From an uncultured Rickettsiales bacterium (lineage in GTDB: Bacteria > Pseudomonadota > Alphaproteobacteria > Rickettsiales > UBA998), in NCBI GenBank assembly GCA_937982385.1, contig CALJMC010000066.1, forward strand, positions 1 to 15,957: DNA of 15,957 bases. The letters run 5' to 3'. A program made the translations under genes and the position numbers. Within the stretch, counting starts at the first letter, position 1. Each line of letters begins with the position of its first letter. The notes under the pieces were generated by a model. It ran no database searches. It was not told the origin of the DNA and worked only from the letters and a program-made list of their open reading frames with translations. Below are positions 1 through 6,986 of this stretch, in pieces.

Positions 1-13
1 AAAATGGAAGGAG

Positions 14-37
14 AAAAAAACGATGCCTCAGCATTCG
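14..37 (-). terminator. weak rho-independent terminator, possibly bidirectional
   Basis: Read on the minus strand, a short stem (ATGC pairing with GCAT around a TGAG loop, extended by CG/CG with one bulged A) is followed by seven T. On the plus strand the same stem is followed by TTTTATTTA, so it could act both ways. It lies about 90 bases past the stop of the 64-residue gene and may back up the hairpin at 58-97. Confidence 0.35.
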
Positions 38-57
38 TTTTATTTATTGAAATAGAA

Positions 58-97
58 CAAACCCCCGCGTAACCCTAAAGGTTACATAATGCGAGGG
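58..97 (-). terminator. hairpin after the 64-residue membrane protein gene
   Basis: GTAACC (69-74) pairs perfectly with GGTTAC (80-85). CGC (66-68) pairs with GCG (91-93) after a five-base bulge, and CCC (63-65) pairs with GGG (95-97). On the minus strand the structure ends in GGG followed by TTTGTTC. It starts about 28 bases past the stop at 125. The T-run is short, so this is a plausible but not textbook terminator. Confidence 0.4.
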
Positions 98-124
98 AAT
101 GCCGTACTGACTATAACGAAAAGG

Positions 125-319
125 TTAGTTAACCGGAATCGTTGTACTGTTGAGGTATGTTGCCGTTTGGGCTTTGTTAAAACCTACAAATGCAGCCCCA
201 GACAAGAATATAATAGTTAGAATCAGAAAAAAGAAGGCTGTAAAACCTTTTTGCGCTGCAGCTCCACACAAAGTGCAAAGACCTAATATTATGCATCCCC
301 AAACAATTACTTCAGTCAT
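125..319 (-). CDS. small two-helix membrane protein, unrecognised
   Basis: The product is 64 residues. Two hydrophobic stretches fill most of it (about residues 4-22 and 26-47), separated by a short AQKG turn, with a polar C-terminal tail. It should therefore be an inner-membrane hairpin protein. Two cysteines lie in helix 1 (GLCTLCGA) and one more near position 9. The ATG at 319 is supported by GAGGA eight bases upstream. It follows the 107-residue gene on the same strand, but a terminator sits between them (344-365), leaving little room for a promoter of its own; expression may depend on read-through. No family was recognised and no function is proposed. A real gene is favoured by the ribosome site and the flanking terminators, but small size keeps confidence moderate. 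Confidence 0.5.
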   Translation of the reverse strand: MTEVIVWGCIILGLCTLCGAAAQKGFTAFFFLILTIIFLSGAAFVGFNKAQTATYLNSTTIPVN

Positions 320-343
320 GATTTAAATCCTCAATTAAGTGAG

Positions 344-365
344 AAAAAGTCTCAATTTATGAGAC
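344..365 (-). terminator. rho-independent terminator after the 107-residue gene
   Basis: On the minus strand GTCTCA, a five-base loop (TAAAT) and TGAGAC form a perfect six-pair stem followed directly by TTTTT. It begins 22 bases past the stop of the secreted-protein gene at 387 and ends 25 bases before the start of the next gene at 319. Confidence 0.7.
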
Positions 366-386
366 AGTTTGGTTGGAGGGTATGAG

Positions 387-710
387 TTATGTTCTGTCAC
401 ATTCCTCAACTTTCCTTCCGTTCATTGTATAGCTTACGCTATACCTCCCTTTATATCTGAAGCATTCTGCTTCAAAAGGTGTTGCCAAATGGTATGACTG
501 CCTCTTTTTTTTCGGTGGAGGACTATTCGACCTGAGCCAATCGCTTGAAATACCATAATGTTCAGCGCAATCCATCTTGTGTACTCCGCTGCGTATGCAT
601 GCGTGGTAACCTTCAAGACTTAGTTGCTTTCTAACGTCCATAGTACTTCTTTTATCAGCATAGGCTGAGGTTGAAGTTACTAAGGCTAATATACTGATTA
701 AAATCTTCAT
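387..710 (-). CDS. secreted or periplasmic protein with four cysteines, unrecognised
   Basis: The product is 107 residues. It begins with a clear signal peptide: MKI, a hydrophobic core (LISILALV), then a likely signal peptidase I site after AYA at residue 18. The mature part is basic and polar, with a PPPKKKR linker near residues 64-70. Its only cysteines are at about 38, 48, 83 and 104, an even number that would suit two disulphides in the periplasm. The ATG at 710 has GGAGA six bases upstream. A terminator follows its stop (344-365), and the mfd terminator lies upstream (773-802), so it is probably transcribed alone. I do not recognise a family. The signal peptide, ribosome site and terminator together make a real gene likely; its role is unknown. 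Confidence 0.6.
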   Translation of the reverse strand: MKILISILALVTSTSAYADKRSTMDVRKQLSLEGYHACIRSGVHKMDCAEHYGISSDWLRSNSPPPKKKRQSYHLATPFEAECFRYKGRYSVSYTMNGRKVEECDRT

Positions 711-772
711 AAAAATCTCCTGGTAGGCTTTATCTTATGTAAAGCTGACCAATTGATGACATCCCAAGTGGG

Positions 773-802
773 AAAAACCCTTTATAACCGAAGCTATAAA
801 GG
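773..802 (-). terminator. strong UUCG-capped terminator of sdhE-mfd
   Basis: Read on the minus strand, CCTTTATAGC and GTTATAAAGG form a ten-pair stem (one G-U) closed by a C(UUCG)G tetraloop, followed by G and TTTTT. On the plus strand the G-U becomes an A-C mismatch, which shows the structure is built for minus-strand RNA. It lies about 85 bases past the mfd stop. Confidence 0.85.
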
Positions 803-815
803 AATGATTACGCAA

Positions 816-836
816 TGAAATTCAAAAAGAATTTCA
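816..836. repeat. inverted repeat TGAAATTC-N5-GAATTTCA
   Basis: A perfect eight-base inverted repeat with an AAAAA spacer lies between the mfd stop and its terminator. It is too AT-rich and lacks a T-run in the direction of mfd transcription, so it is probably a minor 3' UTR structure. A protein site cannot be excluded. Confidence 0.3.
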
Positions 837-886
837 AAAAAATGCGCAAAAGTGAATATTCAGAATAACATGGCTTTATGACGGTT

Positions 887-3800
887 TTATGACAGTAATG
901 CAGAAATTGTGCTGATATGCTGTCTTACGCGCGCGATGCGTTCGGCGGTGGTTCCCATGTTCATGGCGATGAAGAGGCTTTGGTCGGGGCGGACTTTGGC
1001 GGTGCGGCTGTGTTTTGCGACATAACCGATGAGGGCTTCGGGTTTGGGGAAGGTATTTTCATGGAAGCTGATGACGATGCCTTTGGGGCCTGCATCAATT
1101 TTGGAGATATGGGCTAGGCGGCATTCGCGTTTGATGGAGAGCACGCCGAGCAGGGAGGTGACCTCTTCGGGTAGCTCGCCGAACCTGTCGACCATCTCTG
1201 CGGCGAAGCTTTCAACTTCATCCTGTGCTTCAAGTTTTGCGAGCCTACGATATAAGCTCAACCTTAATGGCAAGTCTTCAATATAAGTTTCTGGTATTAA
1301 TAGTGAAATACCTAGGTTCACTTGTGGTGTGAAGTCTGAGTTATCCACAGCCTCATCCCCAGATTTATCATCAAGTAATGCATGATGTTTTGCCTCAATA
1401 ATCGCCTCTTGCAGCATATGTTGATAGAGTTCTACGCCCACTTCTTTGACATGCCCAGACTGTTCCTCACCGACCATATTTCCGAATCCGCGTATGTCCA
1501 TATCGTGACTGGCGAGGGTGAAGCCTGCGCCGAGCGTGTCGAGCGTTTGCATCACTTCTAGGCGGCGTGTCGCGTCTTTGGAGATGTTGCGATGATGTTC
1601 CAGCGTGAAATAGGCATAAGCCCGCACTTTGCCGCGCCCGACACGTCCACGCATTTGATAAAGCTGCGCGAGTCCAAACTTGTCCGCGCGGTGGATAATC
1701 ATGGTGTTGGCGGTCGGAATGTCAATGCCGGACTCGATGATAGCGGTGGAGATAAGGATATCAAACGCGCCTTCATAGAATTTATTCATAATGTCATCCA
1801 GCTCAGCGGCGGGCATTTGTCCCGTTGCCATGGCGATGCGTGCCGTGGGGGCAATCTCAGCGATGCGACGGCGTACTTCACTTAAGTCAGCAATGCGGGG
1901 CGCCACATAGAATACCTGTCCGCCACGGTGCATTTCGCGCTGAATTGCTTCACCCACAACGATAGGGTCAAACGGCATTACGAAGCTGCGAATGGCGAGT
2001 CTATCCACAGGCGGGGTGGTCATAAGGCTGAGCTCGCGCACGCCCGAGAGTGCCATTTGTAGCGTGCGGGGGATAGGTGTGGCAGAGAGTGTAAGTACGT
2101 GGACATTTTCTTTGAATGATTTTAATTTTTCTTTTTGTTTTACACCGAACCGTTGTTCTTCATCAACAATTACAAGTGCTAAGTTATCAAACTTAATCTT
2201 AGATGAGAGGAGTGCGTGGGTGCCTATAATGATGTGGACAGATCCGTCTTCGAGCCCTTCGCGGGCTAGGTTGGCATTCTTGCTGGTGACAAGGCGCGAG
2301 AGTTGTGCAACCTTTATCCCCGTACCTTCAAAGCGCTTCACGAAGTTGTGATAATGCTGTCGCGCGAGCAAAGTTGTCGGGCAAATCAGTGCCACTTGCT
2401 TGGTGGTGCCGTCATGGGTGGTGGCGGCTGTGACAAAGGCAGCGCGCAGGGCGACTTCAGTTTTGCCAAAGCCAACATCGCCGCAGACGAGTCTATCCAT
2501 CGGGCGTCCTGATGCAAGATCTTCGAGTGTTTCCTCAATTACGCGGGCTTGGTCTTCGGTTTCATCATAGGGAAATTTGGATACGAAGCTCTCATAGACA
2601 TCGTTGGTGACGCTGAGGGCCGGGGCTTGCTTGATGGCGCGCAATCCTGCGATTTTCATCAGTTCAGCGGCCGCCATTTTCACGCGTTCTTTCATGCGTG
2701 CTTTGCGCATTTGCCAGCTGCCCGCACCGAGTTTGTCGAGTTCTGCGCTGCCAGATTCCTCAGAGCCAAAACGGGTTAATAAGTCAATATTTTCAACGGG
2801 TAAGAAGAGACGGTCATCGCCTTTATAGATAAGTTTGAGGCAGTCATTGCGGATGCCAGCGGCTTCCATGGTAACTAAGCCCTCAAAGCGTCCGATGCCG
2901 TGGTCTTTATGGACGAGGAGTTCGCCTTCTTCAAAGCCGGCAGCTTCAGCGAGAAAGGCTTCTGCCTCGCGATTTTTCTTTCGGCGGGTGCGAATGATGG
3001 TCTGTCCGAAGATGTCGTGTTCGCTGTAAAGTATAGCGTCAGGTGTTTGAAAGCCTTGGGCGAGGGGTTGTGTGGTGAGATAGCAGCCTGCCTCCCGTCC
3101 TATAATCTCTTTCCATTCGCTAACGATAGTTGCGTGATAGTCTTTTTCTTTCAGGAGGGCTTGTACGCGGCTGAGGCTGCCTTCGCTTTGACAGCAGATG
3201 AGAATGGGGATGTTCTGTTGTTTGTAGTTCTCGGTTGCGATAATCAGCTGGTCGAGCGGCGTGCTATCCGCCACTGATTTCGAAATATGGTAGAGGCTTC
3301 TCCCTGCTTTCATTGGCAGTGATTGATCGTGCTCAGAGCCTGAAATTGCGGAGAATTCAACGGCATGTGTTACGTTAAGTGATTGCTTCAGGAACTCTTT
3401 CTTTATATATAAATAATCAATAGGTAGCGGGTTATATATAAAGTTATAGCTTATCTTTTTTGCGGCTTTATTATCGCCATATTCACGACGCGCTTCATAG
3501 TAATCTGCGGCCATCTCCAGACGGTCATTCAATGTTGATGTGACGCTTGCGCTTAGGTTGGTGTGGATGTTTTCTGGGAGGTAGTCATAGAGCGTGTCGC
3601 ATTCCTCGTAGAAAAGTGGGAGCCAGTGTTCCATGCCAGGGTAGGTCGTCCCGTCCGAAATGGCGTGATAGAGTGCATCCTCACGGTGTGCGGCGCCAAA
3701 CATCTCGCGATATCGGGTGCGAAAACGTTGAATGGTCTCCTCGGTGAGTAAAACTTCGCTTGCGGGGAAGAGGGTGAGTTCGGTTGCTTCTCCCTCTGTG

Positions 3801-4414
3801 CGTTGTGTGAGTGGGTCAAACCAATGAAGTGATTCGAGTTCGTCGCCAAAGAAATCGAGTCGAATAGCGCGTTGATAGCCGCTGGGAAAGATATCCACAA
3901 TGCTTCCGCGCACGGCAAATTCACCTGCTTCCATCACTTTAGACGCGCGCCGGTAGCCCTGAATTATCAACGTCTTTTGCAAGTCGTTGCTGTCGCATGT
4001 GTCACCTTTATTTAATAGTTTAGTCGATTGTTTAATAATGGATTGTGGAGGTAATTTTTGTATGAGTGCGCTTGCCGTAGTGAGGATGGCAAGTGGCTTA
4101 TCTACAGGCGCGGATGCGAGTGTGGATAAGGTTGCGATGCGCTCTGTCATGATGTGCGATGTCGGTGATACGCGGTCATAGGGCAGGCAGTCCCACGCTG
4201 GAAATGTTAGCACCGTGAAGTCGCTCAAGAAAAACTCTGAGGCTAGCTGTGCTTGCGCCAAGTCTTTGTCATGATGGCATAGATAGAGCTGCGGGCTGTT
4301 GCTGCCGAGCGCGCGATTGCGCAGTGCTAGCATTTCCGCGCCTGTGGGGACACCATAGAGCGTGTTAGTCCAGTTTAGGGTTGGGTTGTTATCGTCGAGC
4401 GTGGCGGTGTTCAT
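887..4414 (-). CDS. mfd: transcription-repair coupling factor Mfd
   Basis: Mfd is a DNA translocase that pushes stalled RNA polymerase off lesions and recruits UvrA. The 1175-residue length is normal. In order, the protein has a UvrB-like N-terminal region (about 1-340); a CarD-like RNA polymerase interaction domain around 494-560, starting EEGELLVHKDHGIGRFEG; and a superfamily 2 helicase core. The core carries GDVGFGKT (645-652, Walker A), DEEQ (751-754), SATPIPRT (777-784) and QMRGRVGRG (920-928). The TRCF C-terminal domain covers about 1025-1130. The ATG overlaps the sdhE stop as ATGA, so the two should be translationally coupled. A UUCG terminator lies downstream. The stretch encoding residues about 313-350 (3360-3480) is visibly more AT-rich than the helicase core and falls in the poorly conserved part of the family. 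Nothing catalytic is missing. Confidence 0.97.
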   Translation of the reverse strand: MNTATLDDNNPTLNWTNTLYGVPTGAEMLALRNRALGSNSPQLYLCHHDKDLAQAQLASEFFLSDFTVLTFPAWDCLPYDRVSPTSHIMTERIATLSTLASAPVDKPLAILTTASALIQKLPPQSIIKQSTKLLNKGDTCDSNDLQKTLIIQGYRRASKVMEAGEFAVRGSIVDIFPSGYQRAIRLDFFGDELESLHWFDPLTQRTEGEATELTLFPASEVLLTEETIQRFRTRYREMFGAAHREDALYHAISDGTTYPGMEHWLPLFYEECDTLYDYLPENIHTNLSASVTSTLNDRLEMAADYYEARREYGDNKAAKKISYNFIYNPLPIDYLYIKKEFLKQSLNVTHAVEFSAISGSEHDQSLPMKAGRSLYHISKSVADSTPLDQLIIATENYKQQNIPILICCQSEGSLSRVQALLKEKDYHATIVSEWKEIIGREAGCYLTTQPLAQGFQTPDAILYSEHDIFGQTIIRTRRKKNREAEAFLAEAAGFEEGELLVHKDHGIGRFEGLVTMEAAGIRNDCLKLIYKGDDRLFLPVENIDLLTRFGSEESGSAELDKLGAGSWQMRKARMKERVKMAAAELMKIAGLRAIKQAPALSVTNDVYESFVSKFPYDETEDQARVIEETLEDLASGRPMDRLVCGDVGFGKTEVALRAAFVTAATTHDGTTKQVALICPTTLLARQHYHNFVKRFEGTGIKVAQLSRLVTSKNANLAREGLEDGSVHIIIGTHALLSSKIKFDNLALVIVDEEQRFGVKQKEKLKSFKENVHVLTLSATPIPRTLQMALSGVRELSLMTTPPVDRLAIRSFVMPFDPIVVGEAIQREMHRGGQVFYVAPRIADLSEVRRRIAEIAPTARIAMATGQMPAAELDDIMNKFYEGAFDILISTAIIESGIDIPTANTMIIHRADKFGLAQLYQMRGRVGRGKVRAYAYFTLEHHRNISKDATRRLEVMQTLDTLGAGFTLASHDMDIRGFGNMVGEEQSGHVKEVGVELYQHMLQEAIIEAKHHALLDDKSGDEAVDNSDFTPQVNLGISLLIPETYIEDLPLRLSLYRRLAKLEAQDEVESFAAEMVDRFGELPEEVTSLLGVLSIKRECRLAHISKIDAGPKGIVISFHENTFPKPEALIGYVAKHSRTAKVRPDQSLFIAMNMGTTAERIARVRQHISTISALLS

Positions 4415-4713
4415 GACGCTTTGGAGCCCACCAATTGTTTGGTGTGTTCGTGAGAATCACTATATTCACGCAGGATGTCTAGTAGTGGGAGATACGCCGC
4501 ATTGTCAGGCTCAGCCCTGCCTACAAGCCACTTCCAGATGTCGGCATCATGCTCTTCCATCAGCTTTTCAAACAAGTCTAACTGACTGTCAGATAGCGAG
4601 TTGAGGTGGTTATTGGCAAAGTATCCAAGCACCACATCTGTCTCTTTACAGCCACGGTGCCAGCTGCGATAGGTCAAACGCTTGATGCGAATCTCTTTTT
4701 CTGTTTCGGACAT
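4411..4713 (-). CDS. sdhE: succinate dehydrogenase flavinylation factor SdhE (YgfY/DUF339)
   Basis: SdhE promotes covalent FAD attachment to the flavoprotein subunit SdhA of succinate dehydrogenase and acts in the cytoplasm. The product is 100 residues, the usual family size. The signature RGxxE is present as RGCKE (20-24) inside RSWHRGCKETD, followed by the expected helical stretch with the acidic-aromatic EEHDADIWKWL (53-63). The stop overlaps the mfd start (ATGA). The ribosome site before the ATG at 4713 is weak. A candidate promoter lies at 4753-4780. From memory, sdhE next to mfd and recG is common in alphaproteobacteria; the link is positional rather than metabolic. A short unconserved C-terminal tail (HEHTKQLVGSKAS) follows the core fold. 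Confidence 0.92.
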   Translation of the reverse strand: MSETEKEIRIKRLTYRSWHRGCKETDVVLGYFANNHLNSLSDSQLDLFEKLMEEHDADIWKWLVGRAEPDNAAYLPLLDILREYSDSHEHTKQLVGSKAS

Positions 4714-4752
4714 AATTGATCTACATTAGTATTATGTTAAGTTTTCCCTGAT

Positions 4753-4780
4753 AGCATATGGTGTTTTTCCGTAAGCGCAA
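4753..4780 (-). promoter_or_regulatory. candidate promoter of sdhE-mfd
   Basis: On the minus strand TTGCGC (4775-4780), a 16-base spacer and TATGCT (4753-4758) match a sigma-70 type promoter about 40 bases before the sdhE start. The -10 element is imperfect. The same TTGCG-N16 arrangement appears before recG and rplK, which supports it slightly. Confidence 0.35.
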
Positions 4781-4803
4781 CCTCTTAAATATGGATTTTT
4801 CAC

Positions 4804-5700
4804 ATGGAGTTTTTTTTCCGCAAAGATGATGCAATGGCACTCATCAAACAAGATAATGACGCAGAGCTAATTACGCTTGAGGGCGTGAATGCTGTCATGC
4901 TCAAGCTGCTGGGCTATGGCGTGGAGGATAGGCTTCGGTCGATTCCGCTCGGTAATTTTATTGGTGATGATACACGTCTGTTGCTGAAAGATGAGATTGA
5001 ATATGCCGGTGATAATCATGATTTGATGGATGTAATGCGCCGTCAGCGCGAGGTTGTTCTCAAGACTAAGGATGGCAAAGAACTTAAGACACCGTTTAAA
5101 ATGGTGAGGGCGGCAGCGCAAGATAAGCATTTATGGTTCCGTCTGATCGTGAAGGATGAAAAGCGTGAGCGTGAGGTGGCCGTGCTGCATGAAGCAATAT
5201 CTGCAAACCTTAAGGGTCATGAAGTGATGGATGAGGATACTGGACTCGTTAATGAACGAACGTTCATTAAAGATTTGGAATTAGCTCAGCATTATACAAA
5301 CAGCCAAGACATAGGCGCTGCCTGTGTTTCTATAAGGCTTGATGATTATGATGCCATCGCTTCACATGGTAAGGGATTTGGTGAACGTGCGCTGCGTCAT
5401 GTGTCCAATTTGTTGCGTCAAGGCCTGCGCGATAATGATGTGATCTCTCGTTTTGGTGAGAGTGCAATTAGTGTTTTGTTGCTTGATGTTGCGCCAGAAT
5501 CTTTGCCTGTAGTCGTGGGACGTATTCGTAGTTTGACTCAGCGTGATTCTACTTTTTCGATTGATGCACCTGCATTAAAACATATCTCCGTGAGCTATGG
5601 TTATAAAGCGATTGATGCAGATGGTGATGTGAGTGACTTGCCAACAGAGTGCCTAGAAGCTGTGCTCGGCAAAGATAAAGAATCTATCGTGAAGGTGTAG
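4804..5700 (+). CDS. PAS-like / degenerate GGDEF domain protein
   Basis: The product is 298 residues with no signal peptide or membrane helix, so it should be cytoplasmic. Residues about 12-118 read as a PAS-like sensor domain: AVMLKLLGYGVEDRL is typical of the PAS helix region, ending in a WFRLIVKDEKRE strand. Residues about 143-290 read as a GGDEF domain: DEDTGLVNERTF (143-154) matches the usual D-x-LTGLPNRR-x-F start, and HISVSYGYK near 260 matches the late strand. The GGDEF signature itself is replaced by RFGESAISVL (216-225), so GTP and metal binding needed for diguanylate cyclase activity should be lost. It is probably a receptor or scaffold, not an enzyme. The ATG at 4804 has only GGA nine bases upstream; the ATG at 4834 is an alternative. 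The gene overlaps the convergent gene at 5684 by 17 bases. Confidence 0.8.
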   Translation: MEFFFRKDDAMALIKQDNDAELITLEGVNAVMLKLLGYGVEDRLRSIPLGNFIGDDTRLLLKDEIEYAGDNHDLMDVMRRQREVVLKTKDGKELKTPFKMVRAAAQDKHLWFRLIVKDEKREREVAVLHEAISANLKGHEVMDEDTGLVNERTFIKDLELAQHYTNSQDIGAACVSIRLDDYDAIASHGKGFGERALRHVSNLLRQGLRDNDVISRFGESAISVLLLDVAPESLPVVVGRIRSLTQRDSTFSIDAPALKHISVSYGYKAIDADGDVSDLPTECLEAVLGKDKESIVKV

Positions 5701-6910
5701 CATCAATTATATGCTCGCCTGTTTGTATCGCGTGGTCAATCCTGTGTGCGCGTTCTATGAGGGCGTTGGTGTATTTTTCGGCATCAGCACGAATTTCTGC
5801 TTCTTCTTCCTGCGTTTTTGCATGTTTTGCTAATGTTTCCATGGCGAGGAGCGTGGGGCTGTGGTCTTGGAAGTTTCTTATATGGTCTTCAGTGCTATAA
5901 TGTTCCAATTCCCATGCCTTTGGTGCATTGTTGAATATGTTGTTGAATCTATCTTTTTGTTCGCCAGTATTCATGATTTTTCTTTTAAAAATATTTTCAT
6001 CATTGAAGTGTGATAAGACGTTATAAATAGTCGCCAAGTTAGACAGAATGGCTAAATGGTGATTGCAGGCGGCGCTAGGTAAGCGGTTTTCTATACATGA
6101 TATTTCTCTTGAGATACCTTCTTCGTCGAGTTCCTCTCTCCATGCCAGATCGTTGCGGTTATCTGGTGCGCTATTCTCATGCTCGTCCATTTCGTAAAGA
6201 TGTTTTCTGCGCATTTTTAGGTTAGTTCCATCATAAAATGCTAAACCATCAGATAATTGATGGTCTCTTATGGCATTAAACAATAGCTTTCCTAGAGGGG
6301 TTGAGCTTGTTATAGCCGATTCTGCCTCAATTAGACTCGACTCGGTATTACCTCGTGCCCATGGGTGTAATGAAATATTAATATGCCCGCCTTTTATATT
6401 TGCGTTACTACCATCAGTTACTGTAAATTCTCTAGACTCTGTTGAATGAGCTGATAGCATTCTTTTACTTGTTGCTGATATGTCCTTGCCTAAGCGTTCA
6501 AATGCTCTGGTTGATTCTAGTAACATATGTTTTATACTATTAACTTCGTCTGCGGCACGGTTAGGAAAACGTGGTTTTGAGGTTGCTTCTATTCCGCCAT
6601 CATCTACATAGAAACGATTTATGATGTGCGTTTCTTCAATGTCATATTCTTTCTTTAGATGATCTTCGCCAATTTTGATTATATTATTTATCTCGCTATC
6701 GCTGGCTTCTATTTCTGCGGCAAATAATGCTGAGTAGCCCATCTCCTTCATTGCTATATCAAACTTATCCATATATTTTTTGGCGATTTGGGTTGCATCG
6801 TAATCTGGCCCTGAGTCGGCATAAGAATTGTGCGAATGTCCATACAAAAGCACCGCATCTTTCACAGAAGATGCGTCAATGGTGGTTTGTGGTTGTGCGT
6901 TTGTGTTCAT
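5684..6910 (-). CDS. divergent glutamine synthetase / glutamate-cysteine ligase fold protein (putative)
   Basis: The product is 408 residues, cytoplasmic and acidic. By eye the sequence follows the order of landmarks in the glutamine synthetase fold: AAEIEAS with E66-x-E68; DDGGIE with E108, then NRAADEVNSIKHML like the usual AAD...K helix; KGGHINIS with H176, like the G-x-H-x-H-x-S loop; and REISCIENRLPSAACNHHLA (268-287), like the R-x-E-x-R-x-P-D-x-A-A-N-P-Y-L-A end of the active site. Glutamine synthetases and glutamate-cysteine ligases use these positions to bind metals, ATP and glutamate. The last 110 residues are helical and not part of that fold. If the reading is right it may be an active ligase of unknown substrate. 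Start: the ATG at 6910 was chosen because the open frame extending to 7123 runs into the recG coding region. The upstream ribosome site is weak. It diverges from recG and converges on the GGDEF-like gene. One 60-base sample inside it (6361-6420) has 20 G+C, against 39 in a recG sample (8461-8520). This suggests different ancestry. Confidence 0.7.
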   Translation of the reverse strand: MNTNAQPQTTIDASSVKDAVLLYGHSHNSYADSGPDYDATQIAKKYMDKFDIAMKEMGYSALFAAEIEASDSEINNIIKIGEDHLKKEYDIEETHIINRFYVDDGGIEATSKPRFPNRAADEVNSIKHMLLESTRAFERLGKDISATSKRMLSAHSTESREFTVTDGSNANIKGGHINISLHPWARGNTESSLIEAESAITSSTPLGKLLFNAIRDHQLSDGLAFYDGTNLKMRRKHLYEMDEHENSAPDNRNDLAWREELDEEGISREISCIENRLPSAACNHHLAILSNLATIYNVLSHFNDENIFKRKIMNTGEQKDRFNNIFNNAPKAWELEHYSTEDHIRNFQDHSPTLLAMETLAKHAKTQEEEAEIRADAEKYTNALIERAHRIDHAIQTGEHIIDATPSR

Positions 6911-6914
6911 AAAC

Positions 6915-6936
6915 TCACAATAACAAAGAATTGTGA
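6915..6936. promoter_or_regulatory. inverted repeat TCACAAT-N8-ATTGTGA in the recG divergent region
   Basis: A perfect seven-base inverted repeat sits five bases before the start codon of the ligase-fold gene and 17 bases before the -35 element of recG. Its position suits an operator affecting both directions. The same half-sites occur at 15339-15358 before rpoB with a shorter spacer. The half-site order is opposite to a CRP site, so CRP is not suggested. Confidence 0.35.
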
Positions 6937-6952
6937 CAACTTTATGAAGCTG

Positions 6953-6980
6953 TTGCGGTTTTTGAGGATTGGCGTAGAAT
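6953..6980 (+). promoter_or_regulatory. candidate recG promoter for a leaderless mRNA
   Basis: TTGCGG (6953-6958), a 16-base spacer and TAGAAT (6975-6980) form a good sigma-70 type promoter. Only six bases separate the -10 element from the ATG at 6987, so transcription would start at or next to the start codon. This agrees with the lack of a ribosome site at normal distance before recG. Confidence 0.45.
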
Positions 6981-6986
6981 GCTGCT

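Noticed and set aside
3553..3924. 123-codon open frame on the minus strand within mfd
   Set aside because: It lies in another frame inside the well-conserved mfd coding sequence, and its product has no recognisable features.
6915..6936. CRP/FNR-type binding site
   Set aside because: CRP sites read TGTGA-N6-TCACA; here the half-sites are in the opposite order (TCACA first) with a different spacing.
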